Shown here: positions 36,939 to 46,225 of the stretch, piece after piece
How the letters are laid out: each line of letters opens with the position of its first letter
Position numbering within the stretch: the stretch's first letter is position 1
Origin: Davidsoniella eucalypti
Taxonomy: Eukaryota; Ascomycota; Sordariomycetes; Microascales; Ceratocystidaceae
DNA: 46,268 nucleotides
Reading direction: 5' to 3'
NCBI GenBank assembly: GCA_004009845.1
Contig: RMBW01000208.1
Coordinates: forward strand, 1-46,268
Program-made: the position numbers and the translations under genes
Notes under the pieces: model-generated
Told to the model about the DNA's origin: nothing
The model's input: the letters and a program-made list of their open reading frames with translations, nothing else
Database searches by the model: none

Positions 36939-38076
36939 ATCAGATCATCCTCATCAGTGGCCGGGCGGTGCGTGTTGGTAGAGGCCACCACGGCGGTGCT
37001 TTCGGACGAGGGCAGCAGGCGATCCATCATCAGGTGGTCCGTTTTCGCAAGTTCTTCACGTACCGCGGGGCGGACTTCATCGCGTATGGCCGTCTTCACA
37101 GCGCTGTTGATTGCGTTGACCAGCACCTTGTTGGTCTTAGGTCCTTGTAGAGTTCGACGCGAGGGACATTGATTAGCGATATGTCCGGGCTGCGAGCAGA
37201 TGAAGCAGACTCCTTCTCGTAGCATGCGACTGCGTTCAGTAGGGTTGAGACGTGGCCTGTCATTACGGGGTTGCTGCGTTTGACGGGGAGCATTGCTTCG
37301 TGAGGGGGGCTCGGCACGCGCTCTCCAGTTGTCGCTGTCTCGGTATTGGGTAGGACGTGAGGTCTTCTTCGTGTAAGGACCGTAGTAATCATGGTGGCGG
37401 CTGAAATGGTCGAGCAGGCTCTCAGTGACTTCCCTGTAAGTAGGCAGGCTCCAGAGGATGGTGGTTTTGACCACTAGCTCTTCCCGTGTGGCGCGACGTA
37501 GGAGGTCGATGAGCATGTCGTCGTCTTGCATACCTGCGGCCAGAGCTAACCCTTCGAAACGGTTGAAGAAGTCGAGGAATGATTCGTGGGACTCCTGGCG
37601 GGCACCAAAGAAAGCAGTGCGGGCTTGCGACTTACGGGCACGGCTGCGGAACATGAGGTCGAGTTTGTCTAGCAGCTTGTCGTATGAGCCTGGCTGGTCG
37701 CTAATGGAGACGAAGAACTCGTTGAGTTTGGCGCGTGTGTCGGTGCCCAGTCGGCTGAACAGGTAAGCAGTTCGGGCCAGCTCGTCGCCTATGGCTCGAC
37801 CGTCGATTCGCATCTTGAAAATTGCTAAGGTGCGCCAGTTTTCGTATTCCGCGTGGGTGCCTCCAAATTCGATTAGGTGAGGCTGAGATGGGCGGACGCG
37901 GCTACGGGATCTCGAACGTCTTCTAGTAGTGACGGCAGTAGTTGGGACGGGAGGCATGACGGGAGCGGTAGGTTCAGTGTGGTTGCCTATGACTAATTGG
38001 GACAGAAGCGAAACAGTGTCTTTTAGTTCCCTAAGTTCGTTGAGCAGCGCATTGTCGGCGGGCTGGGGAGCGCGTG
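36929..38076 (-). CDS. gag: E6 Gag, N-terminally truncated
   Basis: The frame is open from the LTR B junction at 38076 to the slippery stop (LMDF). It starts within APQPADNALLNELRELKDTVS, the equivalent of the coiled stretch after the N-terminal region of E5 Gag. The membrane segment and WCYL...HFHSHL region are therefore lost. The capsid-like domain is present (LIEFGGTHAEYENWRTLAIFKM, FLDFFNRFEGLALAAGM), as is one knuckle, CFICSQPGHIANQC. The first ATG (37957) is internal and not the natural start. Confidence 0.9.
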
Positions 38077-38257
38077 TGTAAGAGACTAAGGCCTAGTAAG
38101 GTTAGCCAAGGCATTCCTTGTCAGTACTAGAATCGGCTATAAGTAGGGACCTATTCCCGCCGATTATTAGTCTTAGTTTCTCTTTCTCCTTCATCGGTCT
38201 CAATCGAACTATTCTTTTACGACCAGTTTTCATCGCAACTCCTCGTATATCGTCTCA
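38077..38257 (+). repeat. LTR B, plus strand, cutting E6 gag
   Basis: A full 181-bp LTR. The flanking pentamers (GCGTG left, TTTCC right) do not match, so it is not a simple solo LTR with an intact duplication. A second 20-bp copy of an LTR end follows at 38258-38277. Confidence 0.92.
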
Positions 38258-38277
38258 TTTCCTCGTATATCGTCTCA

Positions 38278-38689
38278 GGTTACACTTCTATTCTAGGAGT
38301 CACCGACCGCCTGTCGAAGTCGCAAATCCTAATCCCCATGAAGGCCATTACCGCACAAGCCACTGCCGAAGCCCTGCTGATTCACGTCTTTTCCCACCAC
38401 GGCTTCCCCCTTGCAATCGTCTCCGACAGAGGGCCTCAATTTGCTCAGCTGTTTTGGGGCGAAGTATTGCCGTCGCTTTGGTATTCAACGCCGCCTATCT
38501 ACGGCCTTCCACCCCCAGACTGATGGTAGTCAGGAGCGCAGCAATCAGGAGATTGAAACGTACTTGCGCAATTTCTGTTCCTTCGCACAGGACGACTGGG
38601 CCTCACTACTGCCCCAAGCGCAATTGGCCCTCAACAACCGCATCTCCTCAACCACTGGCCTTTCCCCGTTCTTCACCACTCATGGTTTC
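38278..38689 (+). pseudogene. Integrase core fragment of a B/C-type element, plus strand
   Basis: Reads GYTSILGVTDRLSKSQILIPM, HHGFPLAIVSDRGPQFAQLFWGEV and, after one extra T near 38467, FHPQTDGSQERSNQEIE, with the second Asp and the Glu of the DDE triad. It is bounded by an LTR end on the left and LTR C on the right and is not continuous with pol on either side. Confidence 0.9.
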
Positions 38690-38868
38690 TGTAAGGGTCT
38701 AAGGCCCATCAGTATTGGCCAAGTCATGCCTTGGCCCTACTCGACTTTGACATAAATAGGGACCGATTCCCTCGTAGTTTAGTCTTAGTTTCTCTTTCTC
38801 CCTCATCGGTCTCAATTCAATTCATCTTTACGACCATTTTTCCTCGCAAATCCTCGTATATCGTCTCA
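38690..38868 (+). repeat. LTR C, plus strand, in the integrase fragment
   Basis: 179 bp, same family as 32821-33000. The left flank is GTTTC and the right flank AAGCC, so no duplication is visible. The sequence after it is not a primer site, and it lacks an adjoining element body. Confidence 0.9.
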
Positions 38869-38878
38869 AAGCCTATCC

Positions 38879-38982
38879 TGTAAGAGACTAAGGCCTAGTA
38901 AGGTTAGCCAAGGCATTCCTTGTCAGTACTAGAATCGGCTATAAGTAGGGACCTATTCCCGCCGATTATTAGTCTTAGTTTC
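38879..38982 (+). repeat. LTR B, 5' 104 bp only, cut by the A1 element E10
   Basis: It stops in TTAGTTTC, before the primer segment. The missing part should follow the 5' LTR of E10, outside the window, after a GTTTC duplication. Confidence 0.9.
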
Positions 38983-39161
38983 TGACACGAACTAGGTGAG
39001 GCAGTGGCAAGCAATCTAGTAGAAAGGACTTCGATTGATACCGATGAAGGAGAAAAGGCTAATATCTGTTGGAATACGGCGGGAATAGGTCCCTATTTAT
39101 AGCCGTTTATCTGACTAGGTAAATACCTAGACAAATACCAACTGGGCCTTAGCCCGTGACA
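38983..39161 (-). repeat. LTR A1 (3' LTR of E10), 179 bp
   Basis: Same family as 3855-4032; one extra A in an A-run. The adjacent plus-strand C-run (39164-39173) is the tract. Confidence 0.94.
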
Positions 39162-39329
39162 TTAGCCCCCCCCCCTCGGCAGACTAACTAATTCTAACTG
39201 AAAAATCTATAATACATGCTGACAAATTAAGTTTGTCTTTAAAAAATGGCGCAGGGAGTGCTGCGGAAAAATAAGGAGTATCGTAAATACGGTAAACTCC
39301 GAGTGGCGGTAGCGCCGATTGAATGTTAC

Positions 39330-39957
39330 TTAGTGAGTGGTACCGTGCCAATACGAAAATAATGAGTCTGATGATTCCTCCCCCCCTTGATGTTGCATGT
39401 GGGTGGGTGGCTGTGGGGATGCGGCTTGGTCCGATGGGACTGTGCTAACTTGCTCAATAATGGCTGAGGACGCGGTGACTAGGGAGCGATCCAGGAAGAT
39501 GCGCCAAGCGAGGGTACTTTCGACGTGTTCTACTGGTTCCCAAGTGGGGTCCTGGTAACCTGACCACTTAACTAGTGCCTGTTCGTGGCCGCGGTACTTA
39601 CGCTGGCGGACGATTTCCTCAACTCGGAATTCCCCTTCAGCTAGAGACTCGTCGCCGTATGCTTCGTCTCTCGTAATGGCTTCGGGTTCATCGTCTTGGA
39701 GCACTTGAGAAGGTAGGGGGTTGTTGAAGGCGTGACGGACCTTGTTCACGTGAAAGACAGGGTGGACCAAGCCGGGACGTCCAGTCGGACTGCATGGGAA
39801 CCTACGAGGCCTGTGACCGTGTAGCGGCGTGCCAGCCAATCTAATTTCTTAGATGGTCTCAAGGATGAGAGATTTTCCGTTTTCAGGAAGACTTTGTCTC
39901 CAATCTTGAATTGCGAGGCTGGCTGGCGACGGCGGTTGGCTGCGGTTTCCTGGTAGT
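39330..39957 (-). CDS. pol: E10 Pol C-terminus: chromodomain region (frameshifted, cut by E7)
   Basis: Same protein as at 16794-17430. The chromodomain GEFRVEEIVRQRKYRGHEQ...ALVKWSGYQDPTWEPVEHV is intact. A one-base deletion near 39775 (GGGACG against GGGGACG in E2) breaks the frame just before it. The upstream part (QFKIGDKVFLK-type sequence) is in another frame. Confidence 0.87.
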
Positions 39958-40138
39958 TGAGACGATATACGAGGAGTTGCGATGAAAACTGGTCGTAAAA
40001 GAATAGTTCGATTGAGACCGATGAAGGAGAAAGAGAAACTAAGACTAATAATCGGCGGGAATAGGTCCCTACTTATAGCCGATTCTAGTACTGACAAGGA
40101 ATGCCTTGGCTAACCTTACTAGGCCTTAGTCTCTTACA
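39958..40138 (-). repeat. LTR B (3' LTR of E7), 181 bp
   Basis: Full LTR; the adjacent C-run on the plus strand (40145-40155) is the polypurine tract on the minus strand. Confidence 0.95.
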
Positions 40139-40372
40139 ATAGTCTCCCCCCCCATCGGCAGAAAAATTACACTAATTTTACGTCTAAACATACAAAAACA
40201 CCCCTGTAGCATGGTGTATACAAACTTAAAACCGTATAGTACCGGGGTACTCAAATATCCAAAAACAGAAATAACTCCAGAAACAGAAATAACTCCAAAA
40301 TAGGTCAGCAATCTTATCCTGCAGACGCTCGGGTGTGCAGGTGACCAAGGTGGTGCAGCCAATATTGCTGCC
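40139..40372 (-). other. E7 polypurine tract and 3' UTR
   Basis: Inverted equivalent of 14442-14675 in E3; no coding potential. Confidence 0.85.
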
Positions 40373-41159
40373 TTAGCCTACCATCAGTGGACTGCGTGTG
40401 TCCATACTCGTACCATGGTCCTTCTCGGGGCCATCCTCTGGTAGCAACCAGGCAGTGTAAAGGGATTGGAGGGTCACGTTCCAATTCTTTTTCGTCTTCT
40501 CCGTGAAGACTAACCATGCTGCAGTGTCCTTCACGTGTTCCAATGGTTCCCAGGTAGCATCTTGGTAACCTTTCCATTTGACCAAGGCTTGCGTGTGTCC
40601 ATGGCGGGTACGTTGCTTGACGATTGCTTCCACTCTGTACTCGCCTGTTTCCACAGAGTCGTCTTCCAGTGCTTCCCTAGCCGTGATAGCCGCGGGCTCA
40701 TCATCAGGTACTTCCTGTGAGGGTAAGGGGTTGTTGGGAGCTCGGCGGATTAGGCTTACGTGGAAGACGGGGTGGATGCCTGTCGGCACGTTCAATCGTA
40801 CATTGTGGGTGCCTGTAACCTCCAGGACTGTGTACAGTCTGGCCAACCAGTCTAACTTCTTGGACGGTCTCTCCGTGGTCAAGTTCTTCGTGTTGAGGTA
40901 GACCTTGTCTCCCACTCTGAAGCTCTCAGATGGTTGACGGAGACGGTTAGCGCTAGTTTCCTGGTGCTCTTGGGTGGCGGCCATAGCTACGATCGCGAAC
41001 TGTGTTGCGTTGCTTAGTTTGGTCAACCATTCCTGGGCACCACAGACAGGAGACTTGTCGGAGGCAGGGGGACCTTGTACAGATGGTTCAATAATGTCGA
41101 CGTTAAACCGTGGGTCATGAAGAACGGTGAGAGACCCGTAGTGGAAGAGATCCTGTTGT
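40373..41159 (-). CDS. pol: E7 Pol C-terminus: integrase end and chromodomain
   Basis: Frame 40373-41026 reads SESFRVGDKVYLNTKNLTT, KLDWLARLYTVLEVTGTHNVRL, HPVFHVSLIRRAPNNPLPSQ and chromodomain GEYRVEAIVKQRTRHGHTQ...ALVKWKGYQDATWEPLEHV (Y, W, Y cage). It ends TSMDTRSPLMVG, as in E3. A missing A near 41107 (short A-run) separates it from the integrase core. Confidence 0.92.
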
Positions 41160-42950
41160 TCAGTGCGAGTTGTGCTTGAGGCAGCAAGGAGGCCCAGTCG
41201 TCCTGAGCGAAGGAACAGAAATTGCGAAGGTACGTTTCAATCTCCTGATTACTGCGTTCTTGGCTGCCATCCGTTTGAGGATGGAACGCTGTGGACAGGC
41301 GACGCTGGATCCCAAAGCGACGGCATACTTCGCCCCAAAATAACTGCGCAAATTGAGGCCCTCTATCGGAAACGATAGCAAGGGGAAACCGTGGTGAGAA
41401 AAGACGTGGATCAGCAGGGCTTCAGCGGTGGCTTGTGCGGTGATAGCCTTCATGGGAATCAGAATCTGTGATTTAGACAGACGGTCAGTGACCCCTAGAA
41501 TGGAGGTGCAACCAGCAGAAGGGGGTAACGGGCCGATAAAGTCCATAGCCAATTCAGACCAAGGTCTGGACGGTACTGGTAGGGGTTTCAGCAGGCCGCG
41601 CTTCTGCTCTCGCCAAATCTTGCTTTTTCCGCAAGACGAGCAATTCGATACGAACTGACGGACATCGTTGGTCAGACCAGGCCAGGCATATTCGCGCGAC
41701 ACTAAGTCACGGGTGATTGCTCTGCCGGGGTGGCCTGCGAGGGTGGAATCGTGGATCTGCTGGATAATTTTGGTCCTCAAGGGCTCGTGGTGAGGGACCC
41801 AAAGTCTATCGCGCCAGCGTAGTCTCCCTTCCGAGTCTAGTTTGCACTCGCTCATTTGCCATTGCAAACCCCAGTCGGCTGGGAATGAGCGAGCTCCCTC
41901 TCGTACTAATTTCCGAGCTATCCACCAACGGTTGCATTGGGCTAGAGCCTGGTTCCATAGGCTAGTCATCTCGGGGTCCGCGAAGGGGGAGGTCACAGCT
42001 TCCTTAGTCGCCTTGTCGTCAGTCGGCGCGTCCTTGTCAGGCTCCTGAGCCCAAACTGCGCCGATTACCACCAGGTCGTTGCTTGACTCACTCTTCTCGA
42101 GGAGTTGGTGGAAGCGACTAGCCAGCCTGTCGTCACTTTCGTTGGCTGGCATGTCCTGGTCCCTTCTAGACAGGGCGTCTGGCACAACTTGCTCAGTACC
42201 TGGGCGGTGGCGTAGGCAGAAACTAAAGTCCGAAAGCTCATATCCCCAGCGGCGTTGTCTCTCAGCCAACGTTCTCTTGGTCTGAAAGTATTCCAAGTTC
42301 CGGTGGTCGGTCCACACCACGAAGTCAACCCCTAGGAGGAAATGGCGCCATTCTCGAATGGACCAGTAGATAGCCAACATCTCCTTGTCGTGAATGGGGT
42401 AATTGGCTTCGGGGGGTGTGAGTTTGCGAGAAAGGAAGGCAATGGGATGCATGAGACCATCATCTCCTCGTTGAGACAATTCTGCTCCCAGGGCGTAACC
42501 GGATGAGTCCGCGGTCAATACCGTTTCTCTCAGCGGGTCAAAGGGGGTCAAAACAGGGGGAGTGAGGAAGGCTCTCTTAACCTCGGCGAAAGCGTGCGCA
42601 CATGCGTCGGACCAGACAAAGGGGGTATCCTTCTTGGTTAACCCTACCATCGGCGCTATCATTTCAGACAGTCGAGGCACAAAGTCTCGATAGAAGTTGA
42701 CAAAGCCGATGAAACCACGTAGACCTTTCAAAGTTGTGGGAGAATTCCAGTTGCGAATCGCAAGGGTTTTCTCAGGGTCTGCCTTGATGCCAATACCTGG
42801 GCCAACGATGAAGCCGAGGAACTTGATTTCCTTAGCTAGGAACTGGCACTTGCGGAGGTCGAGTTGCAGGCCGGCGAGATCGAGTGCGTGGACAATTTCG
42901 AGCACTAATTTCCTGTGCTCTTCCTCAGTACCACTGGAGTAGATGTCCAC
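41160..42950 (-). CDS. pol: E7 Pol middle part: end of RT, RNase H, integrase
   Basis: Begins just after the YIDD box (DIYSSGTEEEHRKLV). RNase H: LTADSSGYALGAEL, HDKEMLAIYWS, WTDHRNLEYF. Integrase zinc domain: HDSTLAGHPG and CSSC. AMDFIGPLP gives the first catalytic Asp. Small deletions near 41385-41400 shift the frame before the VSDRGPQF region, whose nucleotides are still present. The frame is joined to the upstream part by two single-base deletions near 42990 and 43040. Confidence 0.92.
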   Translation of the reverse strand: MDIYSSGTEEEHRKLVLEIVHALDLAGLQLDLRKCQFLAKEIKFLGFIVGPGIGIKADPEKTLAIRNWNSPTTLKGLRGFIGFVNFYRDFVPRLSEMIAPMVGLTKKDTPFVWSDACAHAFAEVKRAFLTPPVLTPFDPLRETVLTADSSGYALGAELSQRGDDGLMHPIAFLSRKLTPPEANYPIHDKEMLAIYWSIREWRHFLLGVDFVVWTDHRNLEYFQTKRTLAERQRRWGYELSDFSFCLRHRPGTEQVVPDALSRRDQDMPANESDDRLASRFHQLLEKSESSNDLVVIGAVWAQEPDKDAPTDDKATKEAVTSPFADPEMTSLWNQALAQCNRWWIARKLVREGARSFPADWGLQWQMSECKLDSEGRLRWRDRLWVPHHEPLRTKIIQQIHDSTLAGHPGRAITRDLVSREYAWPGLTNDVRQFVSNCSSCGKSKIWREQKRGLLKPLPVPSRPWSELAMDFIGPLPPSAGCTSILGVTDRLSKSQILIPMKAITAQATAEALLIHVFSHHGFPLLSFPIEGLNLRSYFGAKYAVALGSSVACPQRSILKRMAAKNAVIRRLKRTFAISVPSLRTTGPPCCLKHNSH

Positions 42951-43035
42951 ATCGTCAATGTAGGCGCTGCAGCTGATGCCTAGCCATTTCGGAGGACCGA
43001 ATTGATGTAGCGTTGAAACGCAGCAGGGGCATTAG

Positions 43036-44001
43036 TCAACCGAAAGGGATAACGTTCCATTCAAAGGCCCCTAGGGGAGTCCGAAAGGCGGTTAACTCCT
43101 CGTAACCAGGGGCGATACGAATACGATGGAAGGCAGCAATGACATCGACCTTGGACACCCACTTGGCTTCCGAAATTTGCCGAAGGGTGTCGTGGATAAG
43201 GGGTAAGGGGTATGAGTCCTTTTTGGAAATAGCGTTAACTGCGCGGTAGTCTACGCAGAAACGAATTCCACCTCCAGGTTTCTTTACAAATAGCACTGGG
43301 GAGCCCACTTCAGACTTTGTGTCTTTTATCCATCTTGTAGACAACAGTTCGGTCAATGTCTTCTGCATTACCAATAGTTCTGCGCGAGACAGCGGATACA
43401 ACGATTGTACAGGTAATGTCTTCCCTTCCAGCAGCTCGATTTTCAAGTCTACTCCAGGCCGGTGTGGCGGGAGGTCCTTCGAGGCTTTGGCTTCGAACGC
43501 AGAGGCGACAGGTCTTAACCATTCTGGGAGGGGAGGTCTTTCCAGTTCTTTCTGTTCCAACGCTCTGTTAACATCTTCTAGTGTGATGCGGTAAACAGCA
43601 GTGTCGTCGTTGTCGCAGAGTTTGTGGAATTCCTCAGGTGTTAACTCCTCAGCCGTAGTGACCTCAATCTGTCCAGAACGAGGGTGCAAGTGTACATCGT
43701 GGTTGATGAGCCAGCGTTGACCGAGTATCAGGTCTTCGGTTTGGCCGGGGACGACGTAGGCCCAAATGTCCTCGTGGTGGTCAGGTAGGTGTAGCGTGAA
43801 CTGTGCTATCTGAGTGATGACAGGGGGGTCGGACTGGGAGGAGGCGAGGGAGACCTTGCGAGGCTCGATAGGCTGGGTTTGGGTAGCGTAAGGGAATAGG
43901 CGCGGAGGGACGACGGCGAGGCAGAGGCAGCCACTGTCGACGAGAGCTTTAGTCGAAAGTTCATTAATAGACAAATCTAAGTATAAACCTTTAGCTCCCA
44001 T
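43036..44001 (-). CDS. pol: E7 Pol N-terminal part: protease and first half of RT
   Basis: MGAKGLYLDLSINELSTKALVDSGC with the protease DSG, LILGQRWLINHD, then RT FCVDYRAVN, KVDVIAAFHRIRI and EWNVIPFG, where a one-base deletion (GTCAACCG against GTCAAACCG in E5) ends the frame before the YIDD box. The frame is open upstream to the gag stop. Confidence 0.92.
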   Translation of the reverse strand: MGAKGLYLDLSINELSTKALVDSGCLCLAVVPPRLFPYATQTQPIEPRKVSLASSQSDPPVITQIAQFTLHLPDHHEDIWAYVVPGQTEDLILGQRWLINHDVHLHPRSGQIEVTTAEELTPEEFHKLCDNDDTAVYRITLEDVNRALEQKELERPPLPEWLRPVASAFEAKASKDLPPHRPGVDLKIELLEGKTLPVQSLYPLSRAELLVMQKTLTELLSTRWIKDTKSEVGSPVLFVKKPGGGIRFCVDYRAVNAISKKDSYPLPLIHDTLRQISEAKWVSKVDVIAAFHRIRIAPGYEELTAFRTPLGAFEWNVIPFG

Positions 44002-44043
44002 CTGAGTTCTAACTATCTCTTCCCCTATCTTCGTATCCTCCTT

Positions 44044-44079
44044 GTCAGGGCGCGACTTGTCCTGACTTCCTAAAAATCC
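44044..44079 (-). promoter_or_regulatory. E7 gag-pol frameshift signal
   Basis: Slippery stop GGATTTTTAG at 44070-44079 on the minus strand; 6-bp stem GTCAGG/CCTGAC (arms 44061-44066 and 44044-44049) with loop ACAAGTCGCGC. Confidence 0.82.
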
Positions 44080-45863
44080 AACTCAATTAAGTCGTACTCC
44101 GACCCGTTATCCGCCGCCTTTGAGTCAACCTTGGCTACCGTCGTAGTGGTGTTGTCAGGGGGAGGTAGCACACGATCCATGGCCCGTTCGTCATACTTCG
44201 CGATTTCCTCACGCATTACCGTGCGTATGGCGTTGATAGACAGCTGATTGTTGGAGGGGCCTGGCTGGGAAGAGCGCTGGGGGCAACGGCGTGCGATGTG
44301 ATCCTTGAGTCCACAGATAAAGCATGCGTTTTCGCGCATTAACCGGTGTCGTTCCGACTCGGACAGTTTTGGTCTGTCTGAGCGGGTAGCAAGCTGAGGG
44401 CGGTTCTCCCGACGGGTCTGTTGGTCAGGCCGCTCTCTCCAGTTACTCGACTTGGTGTGCTCGGGCTTAGGGGTGGACTCAATGATGCGGCGCTTACCAG
44501 TGGGGCGGTCGAAGTGCTTCAAGAGGCTGTCAATGATAGCGTGGTATGAGTTGGACTCCCAAGCCCATCCGGTGCGTTCAACCAAATCGTCACGCATGGC
44601 AGAACGTAGGATGTCGATTAACGTGGTGTCGTCGTGGATGCCGGCTTCCATGGCTAGGGTTTCGAATCGGAGGTGGAAGGCCTTGAAGGTTTCACGATCT
44701 CCCTGAGCGGACTTGTAGAAGGCGATGCGAGCGTTAGTGAGTCGTTCGCGCGACCGGAACATATCGTCGAGTTTCTCCAGCAGTAAGTCGTAGGGTCTGG
44801 AACGTTGGCAAATGGAGTCGAAGAAAACGTTTAGCTTGGCCTGAGTGGTTGCGCCTAGGCGACTGTACAGGTATACCGCCCGCGAGATGTCGTTGCCTAG
44901 AGCGGCACCATCGATCATCATTTTGTTCGTAGCTAGCCTTCTCCAAATTTCGTAGTCCGAGTGTAGGCCGCTAAATTCGTTGAGCAGTGGTTGGACTTGG
45001 CGAGGTAGGGCTTGGTTGGAGGAGGCAGGTAGTGGCTGGGGAACAGGTGCAGGTGGTAGCGAGGGGGCCGTGGGTTCGCGATGCTCCTTGGCGAACAACA
45101 TCTGACCGAGTCGGTTCATCATAGACTTCATTTCTACCATGTCGTCCTGTAGAGAGTCCAGGCGGTCAGCTTCGCGAGAGGGTTGGCGGCCACGATCTGA
45201 TTCAGGGTATGTGTCGCGTGGTCTCATACTCTCAGCGAGGCGGGCTAAGTCAGAAGTGTCCGAAGGGTTATCACTGGCGTCGTCATCATCTGCGGGCAGC
45301 GGGTTGCGTGAGGTGGTTACTCTGCTCAATGTGCGTGCGTGCGTGGTTTCGGTGGAGATGAGCTGCTCCGTGGTCTCCTTGGCTTTAGAGCGAGTTCGCG
45401 TGGGGGTGCGAGGCAGGCCCATGAAAGGTGACTTGAGGAGGGAAGGACGGAGCGAGGTTCGAGCAACGCGTTCCTGACGCGTACGAGCTTGGCCGATGTG
45501 GACGTGGCCGACAAAACCGCTGGTGAAGGAGAGGTGGCCTAGGTGGCTGTGGAAGTGCTGACTGTGACTGAGGATATCACGGGAGGCAGGGCAGAATCCT
45601 AGGGTGGCAGCGAGGCGCGCGCGTTCCTTGCGTTTAAAGAGGGCAAGGTAACACCAGCCGGGTCTACTCCAGGGTCGGTCCTCGGGTAGGCCTACGGCCG
45701 ACAGCGTGTAACCCTCAGGGGGCTCCTGACTGGGGTCTAGGAGGTGGACACGAGCCAGGGCTAGTTTCTGCTTGATAATACAGAAGGCTTCGTAGTAGCC
45801 GACGAAGGCGGCGCAGTTCAGGGAGGCCAGGATGACCAGAACCAGGAAGGTGAAGTCAGACAT
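44070..45863 (-). CDS. gag: E7 Gag (597 aa), intact
   Basis: Same length as E5 Gag with a handful of substitutions (for example AAF for AAL in the membrane segment, KEHRE for KEQRE). It has the N-terminal transmembrane segment at 4-26, GWCYLALFKR at about 69-78, HFHSHL at 103-108, a capsid-like domain and the knuckle CFICGLKDHIARRC, ending ELDF. The fact that both long gag frames remain open while pol carries indels suggests recent activity. Confidence 0.93.
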   Translation of the reverse strand: MSDFTFLVLVILASLNCAAFVGYYEAFCIIKQKLALARVHLLDPSQEPPEGYTLSAVGLPEDRPWSRPGWCYLALFKRKERARLAATLGFCPASRDILSHSQHFHSHLGHLSFTSGFVGHVHIGQARTRQERVARTSLRPSLLKSPFMGLPRTPTRTRSKAKETTEQLISTETTHARTLSRVTTSRNPLPADDDDASDNPSDTSDLARLAESMRPRDTYPESDRGRQPSREADRLDSLQDDMVEMKSMMNRLGQMLFAKEHREPTAPSLPPAPVPQPLPASSNQALPRQVQPLLNEFSGLHSDYEIWRRLATNKMMIDGAALGNDISRAVYLYSRLGATTQAKLNVFFDSICQRSRPYDLLLEKLDDMFRSRERLTNARIAFYKSAQGDRETFKAFHLRFETLAMEAGIHDDTTLIDILRSAMRDDLVERTGWAWESNSYHAIIDSLLKHFDRPTGKRRIIESTPKPEHTKSSNWRERPDQQTRRENRPQLATRSDRPKLSESERHRLMRENACFICGLKDHIARRCPQRSSQPGPSNNQLSINAIRTVMREEIAKYDERAMDRVLPPPDNTTTTVAKVDSKAADNGSEYDLIELDF

Positions 45864-46013
45864 AGTGACTTAGAAGCGCAAGGGGTAACAAGCGGACTGG
45901 TAGGGGCAAGCCTTGTAGGAAGGAAGGCTTGGACAAGGGGCAGACTGTTTTTAGGCAGAGTCTGGACAAGATAGGGCAAACAAAGACGGTGTTTGGACAA
46001 AGAGGAGGGGAAA

Positions 46014-46190
46014 GCAAGCGGACGGCTTGGACAGAAGAGAGGGCAAGCGGACGGCTTGGACAGAATAGAGGGCAAGCAGACGGCTTGGACAGAAGAGAGG
46101 GCAAGCGGACGGCTTGGGACAGAATAGAGGGCAAGCGGACGCTTGGACAGAAGTAATACGCGAGCAGATGCTCGGACAAAGGGCAGCGGA
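46014..46190 (-). repeat. E7 leader tandem repeat (29-bp units, about five full plus two degenerate)
   Basis: Same unit as at 32039-32170 but with more copies. Some units show one-base changes in runs (TTGGGACAG, GGACGCTTGG). Unit number varies between E5 and E7. Confidence 0.9.
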
Positions 46191-46225
46191 TGCTTGGACA
46201 AGATAAAGAGTTATCGGTCTCTAAA

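Larger units (their letters stand above)
32821..38076 (-). mobile_element. E6: C-family chromovirus lacking its 5' end
   Basis: 3' LTR C at 32821-33000, tract, 3' UTR, a nearly intact pol and gag up to 38076, where a plus-strand LTR B cuts it. The N-terminal part of gag, the leader and the 5' LTR are missing. The left flank AAGTG is the probable target duplication. Confidence 0.93.
38983..39957 (-). mobile_element. E10: A1-family chromovirus, 3' end, cut by E7
   Basis: 3' LTR at 38983-39161, tract, 3' UTR and the C-terminus of pol. Nearly identical to 16439-17430 of E2. E7 is inserted at 39957; the last five bases, GTAGT, are the expected target duplication. Confidence 0.93.

Noticed and set aside
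38118..38257. Short ORF beginning MSVLESAISRDLF in LTR B (also at 14717, 32338, 40097)
   Set aside because: It recurs because the LTR recurs, reads through the promoter and R region, and changes its ending in each context; no coding signature.
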